The translations under genes and the position numbers were made by a program. A stretch of 64,000 nt of DNA from CAYSWV01 sp964434865 (GTDB lineage Bacteria > Cyanobacteriota > Cyanobacteriia > Thermostichales > Thermostichaceae), in NCBI GenBank assembly GCA_964434865.1, contig CAYSWV010000002.1:124001-188000 (forward strand). The letters are read 5' to 3'. Below the pieces are notes generated by a model. The model was not told where the DNA came from, ran no database searches, and was given only the letters and a program-made list of their open reading frames with translations. Within the stretch, counting starts at the first letter, position 1, and each line of letters starts with the position of its first letter. Positions 45,524 to 54,957 of the stretch are shown here, one piece after another.

Positions 45524-45753
45524 TCTGAAGGTCAAAGATCTGAAGGTCAAAGATCTGAAGGTCAAAGATCTGAAGGTCAAAGATCTGAAGGTCNNNNNNN
45601 NNNNNNNNNNNNNNNNNNNNNNNNNNNNNNNNNNNNNNNNNNNNNNNNNNNNNNNNNNNNNNNNNNNNNNNNNNNNNNNNNNNNNNNNNNNNNTCTGAAG
45701 GTCAAAGATCTGAAGGTCAAAGATCTGAAGGTCAAAGATCTGAAGGTCAAAGA
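45524..45753. repeat. Tandem repeat of a 15-bp unit, interrupted by a gap
   Basis: TCTGAAGGTCAAAGA is repeated 4.7 times at 45524-45593 and four times at 45694-45753, around 100 Ns. The 15-bp unit keeps frame and would encode (SEGQR)n after an ATG at 45479, ending at TAG 45754. There is no ribosome site or homology to support it as a gene. Confidence 0.88.
45594..45693. other. Assembly gap (100 N)
   Basis: Exactly 100 Ns. The 55 bases before it (45539-45593) are identical to the 55 after it (45694-45748), as at the 8918 gap, so this is probably an unresolved repeat join. Confidence 0.95.
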
Positions 45754-45754
45754 T

Positions 45755-45989
45755 AGTATTAGCCTCGAAATTGAGTCCGTTCCTCTACTAAACAATGCAG
45801 GTTAACTGAAACATCGGCTTTACTCATGATCCCTAATCAAGTAGGGTAGGGTTTCAACTTTCAGTATGACAACTCAATGTTCAATAGGCTCATTCATTCA
45901 ATTCTAGCTACTCAGCTGGGGTGTGTTCACCTGCTTTACTGCTAGTCAATAAAGTTTGAAGCTGCTTCAGTCTCGGGTGATTATGTTGA
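45755..45989. other. Intergenic, nothing recognised
   Basis: About 235 bp after the 15-bp repeat array. No coding frame, and no remnant of the missing N-terminal part of the Uma2 gene that I could read. Confidence 0.4.
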
Positions 45990-46196
45990 GTGAGACTCTA
46001 TTCTGTTCGGGGTGTTAAAGAGTATTGGTTAGTGGATTGGCGCACTCAAAAACTGGAAGTCTATCGCAGACGGGCAGCACAGCTACAGTTAGTTGAAACC
46101 TGGTTTCTAGGGGCTGTTCTCCGATCACCCTTACTCCCTGAATTTGAAGTTGCCGTAGCGCGGATCTTTGCAAAAGGGAAACCACGTCCAGACTAG
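45990..46196 (+). pseudogene. Uma2-family (DUF820) C-terminal remnant
   Basis: 68 residues reading RLYSVRGVKEYWLVDWRTQK and ending SPLLPEFEVAVARIFAKGK. This is the C-terminal third of Uma2 proteins, a PD-(D/E)XK-like family very abundant in cyanobacteria. An in-frame stop precedes it at 45987 and the N-terminal part with the rest of the active site is missing, so it is a truncated copy. Confidence 0.75.
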
Positions 46197-46309
46197 CTGA
46201 CTCACCAGGACCCATTAACTCAAAAAGACAGACTACTCTGTGTCTGCAAATTGTTGCTTCAGTTCATGGAAATTGATCAGACCGACTTGAGGCCTGCTAG
46301 TTGAGTTCT

Positions 46310-48256
46310 CTAGTCATCGTCGTACACTGGGTATTGGGCAGGAGCGGAGCCATGAACTTCAAGGATTTCCCCCAAGTGAGAGCTAGTCCGTTGCTTTTTT
46401 CGCTTTTGAGGGTGCTGACTTTTGAGTGTATGTTGGTGATCTGACTCTGTTTCAATGGTTTCTAATTGTACCTGAAATTCCCAGCAATCTCCAAAGTCAA
46501 ACAGATAGTCCATGCTGCTGCCCTCATTAAGAGGTAAACTGCCGATCTTAACCTGATGAGTGGAGCGTTCACCGCCGGCTTGGGGATGCGTAACTTCAAC
46601 TTTGCGACCTAGTTCATTAGTATAAGTAAATTGATCTAGATGGTCAGAGCTAAAGTCAACCGAGGTCAGTATCAGGTCACTGAGATCAGCAAGCGTTGCG
46701 TCCCCCCTAATAGCCAGTCGACGCCATACTTTGCCTAGCGAAACTTTAAAAATATGTCTTCCAGGTCGAAAAGAGGTTTGGGGTATGGCAAACGTCTGTT
46801 TCCAAGCGGGGAAGTAGGGAGTTAATATAGGCTGTAGCTGATTAAAAGGTTGGGTTGGCTCCTGCTCAGACAACCAGCTTGAGTTAGCTAGATAAGCATT
46901 CTTTATTAAGAGCATAAGTGCCTTACCCAAAGGCAGAGTTTCAACTTTAGTGATCCGCCACCCCTTTCCAGGCTTAGGACTGCCAGCAGTGATCTTGATC
47001 AGACCAAAGAGATCCATCAAGGCCAGATTATGTAACCCCAGCCAGTAGCTGAGTTGTTCCTGATCTTTGTAGTCCTGATAGGTGTGTCGTTTCTTGGCCG
47101 CAAGCGCTGACCAAGCTTGGAGACAGCGTATCCCTTCGTTAAGTAATCCGGAGCGCTCCACACTTAACATATCCTCATGGCTCCGGATCAGCCAGGCTTC
47201 AAGCAGAGTACCATATCGTTCAGTCGGGTTCAGGAGCTGCCAGCTGTGAAGGAGGGTGTTATTGAGCACCAGTCGATGCTGCTTACCTTGGGCAACAACA
47301 TTGAGGATCCCAGTGGCTCTCAGTAATAAGTACAGCCCATGAATGTAGGGATAAGACTTTTGTTGCGGGCGTTTCAGGGCTATTTTGATGGGGTTGCTCA
47401 GACGTTGGTTGAGATCAGCTAAGATTTTTAAGGGAAACTGATGCCGCTTGCCATTAGTAGCTATACCATTGACACCGATGTAATCTATCACAGTCTGAAA
47501 GTCTTGCAGGAGTGCACCAGGCTCGGTTGTAGTGATTGTTTGGTCCTCTAAGACAGTGATGTCTGTTTCTGACAGGGGGACCGCTTCAGCTCCAAGCATC
47601 AGGCTGGACAGCGATTGCTGTTGTGGCAGAGCTGTATTTCCACCCTCAAATAGGTTTAAGGCTAGCGTGCCGAGGAGTTGACTCAGGGCATTGCGCTGAT
47701 CCTCTATGGGGGGGAGGAGAGGATCGTCTGCTATACGCTGGTTGTACTCTACTCGAAACGCTTCCAATCCTGTTGGAGTCGTCACGTCATAGCCTGCTTG
47801 CAGACCCTGCATCATAAACGTTTTTGTGAAGCTACCTTGGGCTGGATCAAACATCCAATGATGAAACTGATCCTGGATGGATTCTAAATACTGCGTGATG
47901 GCCTTGGCACTGCGAAATTTAAACCTCTGGTGTAAAAAAGTCCAAAAGGCAACTAGCTCAGGAATAGCATCATCGGCATCACCTGGCTCAACGAGTAAGA
48001 TCTTACGAGGTAAAATGAACTCCATAACTTGTTGGACATCTCTCTTCAGCATTTTGGGTAGAGTTAAGTTTCCATAGAGATAGCTAATTTCAATAAAGGT
48101 CCCAATCCAATGCCCTCCATCTGGGTGGTTTTTGGCGTAGGCTTGTCCATGATCAGAGGCGAAAAACAGATCAATCATGTCAGCGATATAGTCCTCTAGA
48201 AGAGGCTCAGCTTTGTCATAGGAGAGTTTGTCAAGTAGGTGAATATCAAAGGTCAT
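46310..48256 (-). CDS. Plasmid pRiA4b ORF-3-like domain protein
   Basis: 648 residues. The C-terminal ~150 residues match the pRiA4b ORF-3 family: HIFKVSLGKVWRRLAIRGDA, TLADLSDLILTSVDFSSDHL, DYLFDFGDCWEFQVQLE. The acidic end YPVYDDD is also typical. The N-terminal ~480 residues are helical, unknown to me, and contain a basic tract. The family name comes from a mobile plasmid, and members often sit near mobile or variable regions; the function is not known. It is divergent from the acetyltransferase gene at 48376. Confidence 0.75.
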   Translation of the reverse strand: MTFDIHLLDKLSYDKAEPLLEDYIADMIDLFFASDHGQAYAKNHPDGGHWIGTFIEISYLYGNLTLPKMLKRDVQQVMEFILPRKILLVEPGDADDAIPELVAFWTFLHQRFKFRSAKAITQYLESIQDQFHHWMFDPAQGSFTKTFMMQGLQAGYDVTTPTGLEAFRVEYNQRIADDPLLPPIEDQRNALSQLLGTLALNLFEGGNTALPQQQSLSSLMLGAEAVPLSETDITVLEDQTITTTEPGALLQDFQTVIDYIGVNGIATNGKRHQFPLKILADLNQRLSNPIKIALKRPQQKSYPYIHGLYLLLRATGILNVVAQGKQHRLVLNNTLLHSWQLLNPTERYGTLLEAWLIRSHEDMLSVERSGLLNEGIRCLQAWSALAAKKRHTYQDYKDQEQLSYWLGLHNLALMDLFGLIKITAGSPKPGKGWRITKVETLPLGKALMLLIKNAYLANSSWLSEQEPTQPFNQLQPILTPYFPAWKQTFAIPQTSFRPGRHIFKVSLGKVWRRLAIRGDATLADLSDLILTSVDFSSDHLDQFTYTNELGRKVEVTHPQAGGERSTHQVKIGSLPLNEGSSMDYLFDFGDCWEFQVQLETIETESDHQHTLKSQHPQKRKKQRTSSHLGEILEVHGSAPAQYPVYDDD

Positions 48257-48375
48257 AGTGAGAAGATAGCTAGAGAAGGGATGTGATGAGGGTATCTTAG
48301 GATCTTAGAGTTTAATCTCTCACAGTCGTTCACGTTTTGACATAACGATCGGCGTAATGTAGTAGAGTCTCTGCC

Positions 48376-48978
48376 GTGAGTCACGGTGGCCCTTTAGTTT
48401 CTAGACGTATGCGTCTTGATCAATATACGGTTGGTACTTACACACCAGGCGCCCCTTTACTGAAGCAACTACTTTGGTACTACTTAGGCGATCCGCTAGT
48501 ACGTAGTTCTCTGATCCCGTTGTCAGTCCTTAAAGTGTGGACCCTACGACGATTTGGGGCTGAGATTGGTCAGGGCGTCCGGATCAAACCTGGTGTCAAG
48601 ATCAAATTTCCCTGGCGATTAACCCTAGGGGATTGGGTGTGGCTAGGTGAAGCTGCTTGGATTGATAATGTGGCTCCAGTTGCAATTGCTGATCATGTCT
48701 GTATTTCGCAGGGCGTCTATCTATGTACGGGCAACCATAACTGGTCTGATCCTAGCTTTGCTTTAATTACGGCCCCCATTCATATTGAATCTAGGTGCTG
48801 GGTGGGCGCTAAAGCGGTAGTAGGACCTGGTGTCACCCTGGGGCAAGGGGCGGTGCTCTGTTTAGGCAGTGTAGCCAGTCGCTCCCTCGATCCCATGATG
48901 ATCTACGCAGGTAATCCAGCTGTGCCTCTAAAACAACGAGTGATTCAAGATCTTGAAGCTGAACCCGTTTCAGATTAG
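48376..48978 (+). CDS. WcaF-like hexapeptide acetyltransferase
   Basis: About 190-200 residues. A left-handed beta-helix acetyltransferase of the WcaF group: PGAPLLKQLLWYYLGDPL, LKVWTLRRFGAEIGQGVRIK, YLCTGNHNWSDPSFALI and VGAKAVVGPGVTLGQGAVL. The likely catalytic His lies in the GNHNWSDP loop. It probably O-acetylates a sugar for exopolysaccharide or glycan. Starts are GTG 48376 or ATG 48409 (MRLDQYTVG), and I cannot choose firmly. It overlaps the convergent 48975 gene by 4 bp. Confidence 0.85.
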   Translation: MSHGGPLVSRRMRLDQYTVGTYTPGAPLLKQLLWYYLGDPLVRSSLIPLSVLKVWTLRRFGAEIGQGVRIKPGVKIKFPWRLTLGDWVWLGEAAWIDNVAPVAIADHVCISQGVYLCTGNHNWSDPSFALITAPIHIESRCWVGAKAVVGPGVTLGQGAVLCLGSVASRSLDPMMIYAGNPAVPLKQRVIQDLEAEPVSD

Positions 48979-49421
48979 CTCGTCCGTTTGCCGCCGTCGT
49001 ACCATTTTCTGCGGCCAGACATACGAGATTGACGATAACTATATTCGCCTACAGAGGGATTACGTTCTGGATTAATCACCCCTGTTGCGCGTTTCCACAG
49101 ATGTGCAGGGGCCAGCTTGACAGTATACACATTGCCTTCAGAGCGGTGAACATGGTACCAGTTACTTTGCTGACACTCCTGACACCAGAACTCTTCAAGC
49201 CACTCACCAGCTAACGGGACAGAAGCATTGTTTAAAAGTAATAGTTTAGATCCAAATCGGCTGATGCCTCGCTGTTGCAGGTGTTCAGGTGAATCTGCGT
49301 AGAGAGGATGTTTGCAGCTAACACTATCAAGATAACAACCATGTTGAGGGCAATATATAGGTCGACGCTTACTTCGGTTCCGGTTACGCTTGCGCTTTGA
49401 ATTTTCGTTTGATGTATCCAT
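48975..49421 (-). CDS. Conserved cyanobacterial hypothetical protein with zinc-ribbon-like Cys
   Basis: About 148 residues. A very basic N-terminus (SKRKRNRNRSKRRPIYCPQH) is followed by Cys-rich segments YCPQHGCYLDSVSCKH and FWCQECQQSNWYHVHRSE, suggesting a zinc-binding fold. The frame reaches a TTG at 49466; ATG 49421 (MDTSNENS) is preferred. I know no function. The basic tail suggests nucleic-acid contact (inference). Confidence 0.68.
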   Translation of the reverse strand: MDTSNENSKRKRNRNRSKRRPIYCPQHGCYLDSVSCKHPLYADSPEHLQQRGISRFGSKLLLLNNASVPLAGEWLEEFWCQECQQSNWYHVHRSEGNVYTVKLAPAHLWKRATGVINPERNPSVGEYSYRQSRMSGRRKWYDGGKRTS

Positions 49422-49500
49422 TCTAACCAAGCCTAAATATTGAACTGGTGAATTTGAAGCTGTCAAGCTCTCATACAGGTTGTATCATACTAATCTATTA

Positions 49501-49542
49501 CTCACAATCTTTGGCCCACAACTCACAATCTTTGGCCCACAA
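49501..49542. repeat. Exact tandem duplication, 21-bp unit x2
   Basis: Positions 49501-49521 are repeated exactly at 49522-49542, within the 287-bp space before the large outer-membrane protein gene. Confidence 0.85.
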
Positions 49543-49708
49543 TTGGATGCCTGCCAGGGCTGATCAGTCCAGGCTAGGATTGACAACTCAGGGCACTTGG
49601 TTGCTGAGAGTCAAACTAATTTTATTATCTGTTCTAAAAATATAAGTATTAGCCTTTGAGGAGATAAAGGGCTATAGTTTTATCTGAGACCTTGGTTGGG
49701 ACTGCTCT

Positions 49709-52552
49709 ATGAGATTATTTCAAGTTCAAACCTACTTGTCGCTAATCAGCTGCCTCAGCTATGGAGGGGTATTCCTCTTACTTTGGCAAGATTGGACTTG
49801 GGCCGATCAACAACCCAGGAGTCCTGATCGGGCCGTTGGATATGATCCTGAAGCAGCACTCTCTCTGCAACTACTGTCAAGGGATCCAAGCAAGTTACTC
49901 TTAGTGTCATCTTTACCTGAGGATCCAGAGTCTCAACAGCGGTTGCATCAATTAACAGTTCAGGGAATCTCAGCTTTACAGCAGGATATTGATCGAGTCC
50001 TGACGCAAACGGGTGTTGAAATAGCTCAGGCTCAACTAAGTCCAGCTAGTCAGTCCTCAGACGATTTGTCTACACAACCTCTACTACCCTTACAACCGTT
50101 GGATCCAGAGCCATCGGGCAGCCCGACACCTGAATCAGTAGCAGCCTCTGACGTAGATCCAGAAGCGATCGAACTCCTTAATCAAACCTTAAAGCAAGCG
50201 ATCGAAACCTTAGAACCGGACACGTCTACTGACGTAGGGGCCATCCAACCGCCTCCAGCATTACCTGCTAATCCAGTTCCTCAAGGTGAGGTGGTGCTTG
50301 ATGATGTGATTAAGACCCTGCAGCAAGTGGTGAATCAACTGGAAGCCTTAGCTGAGTCAAATCGAGCGAGTTTAAGCACAGCCTCGGTAGCTCCCCAACT
50401 TCCCACGCCGATAGATCCAGGCGATCAAGGACAGTCTCAAGGACAATCTCAAGGGCAATCAGCGCCCCAACCGGTTTTAGCAGCTCCCGTTAGTCCTTTA
50501 CCCCAAGTCTCAGCGGCAGAAAGTGTACCCATTTTGACGCCATCGTTATCCCGGGAGCAAACCGTTCAGCCTGAGGCCCCTATTCAGCGGACGCCTAGAA
50601 TTCCAAATGTAGATGAATTACCCACTGCGACTCAGATCACTCCTGCGGTGAACGATGCCGCTAGCTTAGGAGTTGTCGATCCTTTTATGGGGTCTGTTGA
50701 TCCTAATGATCTAGTGTTGCCCTTGCAACGGAATACGATTATTCCCTTTCCTGATTTACCGCCGGATGCCGCCTTGGTGGCGATTCAGCCTAGTTTTCAA
50801 GAATCACTAAATTTGTCACCGTTAGAGCGGCCTTTATATCGCTTATTTGGGTTTGAAACTGCAGATACCCTACAGGCGGGCGAACTAGTTTTCTTCACGG
50901 GTGGGATATCACTGAGTGCGCCTAGTGACATTAATGAAACACGAAGTAATGATATTCGGTTTGGCTTAGACTACGGCCTCACTGACGATCTGCAAATCAG
51001 CTTGGGGTTTGTGGGCAAAGATGACACGATTTTTGGCAATCTGATTCAACGAGATTCAGGTAGTACCGCACTTCAGTTTCTCTATGGGGGGGTGGCAGCC
51101 CAAGCCAAGTGGCGATATTTGAAAACTGAGCAGCTTAATTCGGCACTGGTGCTGGGGGTAGAAATTCCTGATGATGTGTTTACACCTAATTTTGATATCC
51201 CTGTGATCCAAAATCAGAATGCACGTCGGATCATCTTTGCTACGGAAGAAAATGAAGGTACGGGTATTCTGGCTGAGGATAATCAGATTGTGTTTGGGGC
51301 CAGTCTACCGTTCTCCTATCAATTTACTGAGAAGCTAAGACTACACTTGAACCCTCGGGCCAGTTTCTTTCAAGACTCTTTACCCGTTGTGGATACCTTA
51401 GGGGATGTGAATGATCTAATTGATGAAGGTATTGGCTTTGATGGTAGCCGCCTGGATTATTTGGGTACAGTTATAGCCCTGGGGCTAGGGTTTGATTATG
51501 ATTTGAGTCGATTCATTAAGTTTTCGGCAGACTACACACCGATCTTATCGGGGAAAAATTCAGCTGATACCAATGGAGACAACTCTTTATTTATTGCCCG
51601 GCCTGTCTGGAATGTAGGAGTTCGGTGGGCTCCCAACAGTCGGTTTGCTTTTAACTTGTATGCTACTAATCGATTTGGACCGGCTGCCTCCTCACCCGCT
51701 AATTTATTGGCTCAGCCGGGAGGGGATTCCGGTATTGGTTTAGATTTTGTGTATCTGCCAGATCTGGGGACCAACTATCAAATTGTCAAACGGGCTGTCT
51801 ATCCACCTCCTGATCGTTTCTTTGCTAAGCTCAATGGGTTTCAAAGCACAACCTTACCGATCGACAGTATTGTTTATGAATTGGCTTCAGGAACCCGAGA
51901 ACGCTTTGCACAGACGCTCCGCTTTGGGGTCTTAGATGATCTTGAAGTTGTTTTCTTACGAAGTCTGAGTCGAGCTGAGTTTCCCATTGAAAGTTCGTTA
52001 CTCACTCGTTTGGCACTGCTTCCCGATACAGGGGCCAGTGGCTTAACAGCAGCCATAGCAGCAGGATTGATCGGATTTGAAGATTCAAACACCAATACTG
52101 GAGTAGCTTTTTATGCTGATGCTCCCATTGGATTTCGATTTTCTAGATCGAATGTGGATGTAGGTCTAACACCTAAGATTGTGGTTCCAGCTCAGTACAC
52201 AGGGGTTGACAATATTGCAGGGTTAACGTTTGATTCCACTTGGAACCTAGCTCAAAACACCCAGGTGATGACTCAGTTTACCCCGATTCTTCAAGGGGAG
52301 AATGAATTAGGCGATCCCAATGAGGATGCTACTTTTGCGATTCAAAATAATGTGTCTTTGTATAGTCTGGGGGTGAGACGACTGATCCCAGCTGGTAATT
52401 CACTCTATGGCTTGGATGTATTTATTTCGAATACTGTTGGTGATCATGGAATGCTAGGGATCTTGGCTCTGCCAGATGGTAACAATCGCGTAGGTGTGCG
52501 CTTTAGCGTCTTAAATGGAGTGCCCCAAGACTTGACTATTCAGTCTGATTAG
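49709..52552 (+). CDS. Large outer-membrane beta-barrel protein, cyanobacterial type
   Basis: 947 residues. A signal-like segment comes first (YLSLISCLSYGGVFLLLW). Residues 30-350 are Pro/Gln-rich and low-complexity, including GQSQGQSQGQS at about 245. Residues from about 380 onward form amphipathic strands alternating with Gly/Asp turns (FGLDYGLTDDLQISLGFVG, FNVGVRWAPNSRFAFNLYATN-like strands), the look of an outer-membrane barrel. I know similar cyanobacterial hypothetical proteins but no named porin. It lies 67 bp before the Wzz/BY-kinase gene, so a role in envelope polysaccharide export or anchoring is suggested. Confidence 0.68.
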   Translation: MRLFQVQTYLSLISCLSYGGVFLLLWQDWTWADQQPRSPDRAVGYDPEAALSLQLLSRDPSKLLLVSSLPEDPESQQRLHQLTVQGISALQQDIDRVLTQTGVEIAQAQLSPASQSSDDLSTQPLLPLQPLDPEPSGSPTPESVAASDVDPEAIELLNQTLKQAIETLEPDTSTDVGAIQPPPALPANPVPQGEVVLDDVIKTLQQVVNQLEALAESNRASLSTASVAPQLPTPIDPGDQGQSQGQSQGQSAPQPVLAAPVSPLPQVSAAESVPILTPSLSREQTVQPEAPIQRTPRIPNVDELPTATQITPAVNDAASLGVVDPFMGSVDPNDLVLPLQRNTIIPFPDLPPDAALVAIQPSFQESLNLSPLERPLYRLFGFETADTLQAGELVFFTGGISLSAPSDINETRSNDIRFGLDYGLTDDLQISLGFVGKDDTIFGNLIQRDSGSTALQFLYGGVAAQAKWRYLKTEQLNSALVLGVEIPDDVFTPNFDIPVIQNQNARRIIFATEENEGTGILAEDNQIVFGASLPFSYQFTEKLRLHLNPRASFFQDSLPVVDTLGDVNDLIDEGIGFDGSRLDYLGTVIALGLGFDYDLSRFIKFSADYTPILSGKNSADTNGDNSLFIARPVWNVGVRWAPNSRFAFNLYATNRFGPAASSPANLLAQPGGDSGIGLDFVYLPDLGTNYQIVKRAVYPPPDRFFAKLNGFQSTTLPIDSIVYELASGTRERFAQTLRFGVLDDLEVVFLRSLSRAEFPIESSLLTRLALLPDTGASGLTAAIAAGLIGFEDSNTNTGVAFYADAPIGFRFSRSNVDVGLTPKIVVPAQYTGVDNIAGLTFDSTWNLAQNTQVMTQFTPILQGENELGDPNEDATFAIQNNVSLYSLGVRRLIPAGNSLYGLDVFISNTVGDHGMLGILALPDGNNRVGVRFSVLNGVPQDLTIQSD

Positions 52553-52619
52553 CTAAGTTGGTTAGGGTCTGTGTAACTTCATTTGAATAAAGTCTTTAAG
52601 ATAGGATCTCACCATTAAG

Positions 52620-54935
52620 ATGACTGACTTATTAACTGATACCAGTCCAGTAATCCCTGAAACCAGTGATGGGGTAGAACCCAGTATTTCCCTAGGGCGG
52701 GCCCTCAAGCGGCATTGGCTACCGGCTTTGCTTGTGTTTGCCACCATAGCGGCGGCGATTAGCTACCGATCACTCAGACAACCCCCCATTTATCAATCTC
52801 AAATTAAAATTCTGTTAGAGGATATTGCAGAAGTCCCGCCTATTGATCCCTTAACCCCAATTACTCAAAGACAACGCAATAGTCGATCGAATGAAATTCA
52901 GGTGTTGACAAGTACTGCCATAATTGATGAAGCCAGTAGACTTTTACCTGCCGAGTATCAAAATTTAGGGGCAGGGGCTATTCTCTCTCAGTTAAGAGTG
53001 CAGCTCATCCCTGATACTGATGTTCTAGCTATCACGTATACGGCTGGAGATCCTGAACAAGTCAAAGCTGTTTTGGATGCATTAGGTGAGACTTACATCA
53101 GCTTCAGTTTAACTAGTCGTCAATCTCAAGTCCGCAATGCTATTGATTTTATTAATGAACAATTACCCCTAGCTAGACAGACTTTTGAAATAACGGAAGC
53201 TGAAATTCAACAATTTCAAGAAGCCAATCGAATTATTGATCCCAGTATCTATGCTCAATCCCTAACTGAAATCTTACAAACTTACGAACAGCGACTCACT
53301 GAAGCCGAGATCCGTCTGAATGAATTAGATCGACAAGAGCAAGTGCTTCAAGCTCAGCTCCAAGAGTTGGGACAAATCCCTGATGATGCGCCTCAAGATC
53401 TGATCTTATCTCGAAATCAGGGGTATTTACAGTTACGGCAACGCCTCCAAGATCTGACGCTAGAACTTGTAGAACAGCAGGTTCATTATCGCGAGGATAG
53501 TCCTGTCATTCAGCAAATTGTGCGTCAACGTAATGATGTTTTGATTTTGTTAGAACAGCAAATTAGCCAGGTCTTAGGCAGCACGGCCCCGATCACACTA
53601 TCAGCAGAACCACCTGAGACCGGATCATTACCGTTGCTAGTTGATCAGCCTTTTACAACTCTCCCTGCTGTTACACCTGGGTTAGATCAAGGACCCAACA
53701 GCACGACAGATGGTGAATTACCCGATGATACTGACAGCTTGGTGGAGTCGTTAATTGGTCAATATTTGCAAAATCAAACTGAACAGGCGATTCAAGAAAC
53801 CTCAAGAGGAACGATTCAACAAGCCCTTAATACCATAAATCAAGAATTTGATACGCTACCACAGTTACGGCGGATCTATTTACAACTAGAACGGCAAAAT
53901 CAAGCTGCTTATCAGGTGGTTCAAGATCTAGAAACCCGGCTGCAGGAACTCCAGATCTCAGATGCCCAAGAAGATCCGCCCTGGAGTCTTATTGAAATTG
54001 CCAAGTTGCCAGAGCAGTCCATTGCCCAAGATCCAAGGGTCAATATCACCTTGGGGATTCTAGCTGGGATCGCAGCGGGGGTAGGAGCAGCTTATTTATT
54101 GGAAAGCCTGGATTCTAGGGTGAAATCTTTAGATGAAGCCAAGGAACTAACCAAAGTCCCCCTTTTAGGGAGTATCCCGCAACTCAGAGTCAAAGAAGTG
54201 GTTAAACAGGTGAGCCTTAATGGGGCTATGACTCCATCTAATAGTCAACGATCTCAAAAAGCTAGATCTAAAAAACGAAGTTCATCAGCTCGAGTGGCTT
54301 ATTTCAAAGAGTCCTTCCGCTCTATTGCGCTCAACCTCAGATACATTCCCAGTGATCAGGGTAAGGCTTTGATTGTAACGTCATCAACTTCTCAGGAAGG
54401 GAAGAGTACCATCACCTACTATTTGGGAGCCTCCTTAGCGCAGCTTGATTACAAGGTATTGATTGTAGATGCCGATATGAGGCGGCCCACTCAGCATGAA
54501 TTTTTTGATGATGTCAATGCAGTCGGCTTAAGTACTCTCTTTATGTCTAAGCAGGCTTGGGCCGATCTAGTGGTGAATACAAGTATTAACAACTTAAAGA
54601 TTCTGCCTTCAGGTCCGATTCCCCCCGATCCAGGGGCTCTGCTCAGTTCACAACAGGTTACCCATCTCGTGAATGAATGGAAACAAGCCTTTGATTACGT
54701 TTTGATTGATACCCCACCCGTTTTAGGGATTGCTGATGTGGAAGGGATTGAAGCTGATGTCGAGGGGATTATCTTGGTGGCGGGGTTACGACGGGTTCAC
54801 CGGGCCGGGGTCTCTCGAACTTGTGAGATCTTGAGGCGCGGTAAACATAAGTTGGTGGGCATGATCGTAAATAGAGATGAGACTGGGAGTGGTGGCTACT
54901 ATGGCTACGGCTATGGCTATGGTTACCACACCTGA
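52620..54935 (+). CDS. Polysaccharide co-polymerase / BY-tyrosine kinase (Wzc-like)
   Basis: 771 residues. An N-terminal Wzz domain (LKRHWLPALLVFATIAAAIS as TM1) is followed by long coiled coils and a second TM near 475 (ITLGILAGIAAGVGAAYLLE). The cytoplasmic BY-kinase has Walker A SSTSQEGKST (about 590-600), Walker A' VLIVDADMRRP and Walker B YVLIDTPPV. A Tyr cluster for autophosphorylation ends the protein (GGYYGYGYGYGYHT). It controls chain length and export of exo- or O-polysaccharide. The neighbouring TPR and barrel proteins fit an assembly cluster. Confidence 0.92.
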   Translation: MTDLLTDTSPVIPETSDGVEPSISLGRALKRHWLPALLVFATIAAAISYRSLRQPPIYQSQIKILLEDIAEVPPIDPLTPITQRQRNSRSNEIQVLTSTAIIDEASRLLPAEYQNLGAGAILSQLRVQLIPDTDVLAITYTAGDPEQVKAVLDALGETYISFSLTSRQSQVRNAIDFINEQLPLARQTFEITEAEIQQFQEANRIIDPSIYAQSLTEILQTYEQRLTEAEIRLNELDRQEQVLQAQLQELGQIPDDAPQDLILSRNQGYLQLRQRLQDLTLELVEQQVHYREDSPVIQQIVRQRNDVLILLEQQISQVLGSTAPITLSAEPPETGSLPLLVDQPFTTLPAVTPGLDQGPNSTTDGELPDDTDSLVESLIGQYLQNQTEQAIQETSRGTIQQALNTINQEFDTLPQLRRIYLQLERQNQAAYQVVQDLETRLQELQISDAQEDPPWSLIEIAKLPEQSIAQDPRVNITLGILAGIAAGVGAAYLLESLDSRVKSLDEAKELTKVPLLGSIPQLRVKEVVKQVSLNGAMTPSNSQRSQKARSKKRSSSARVAYFKESFRSIALNLRYIPSDQGKALIVTSSTSQEGKSTITYYLGASLAQLDYKVLIVDADMRRPTQHEFFDDVNAVGLSTLFMSKQAWADLVVNTSINNLKILPSGPIPPDPGALLSSQQVTHLVNEWKQAFDYVLIDTPPVLGIADVEGIEADVEGIILVAGLRRVHRAGVSRTCEILRRGKHKLVGMIVNRDETGSGGYYGYGYGYGYHT

Positions 54936-54957
54936 TCGGGGGGAGGTGAGATCAGCA

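Noticed and set aside
45479..45805. ORF through the 15-bp repeat and the Ns
   Set aside because: It crosses an arbitrary 100-N gap and shifts frame on the far side. Only the short (SEGQR)n version is conceivable and it lacks support.
46310..48256. Active insertion sequence or plasmid segment from the pRiA4b ORF-3 name
   Set aside because: No transposase, inverted repeats or target duplication were seen around it.
54877..54957. ATG 54877 as start of the TPR protein
   Set aside because: It lies inside the kinase gene and lacks a good ribosome site, whereas ATG 54958 has GGAGG upstream.
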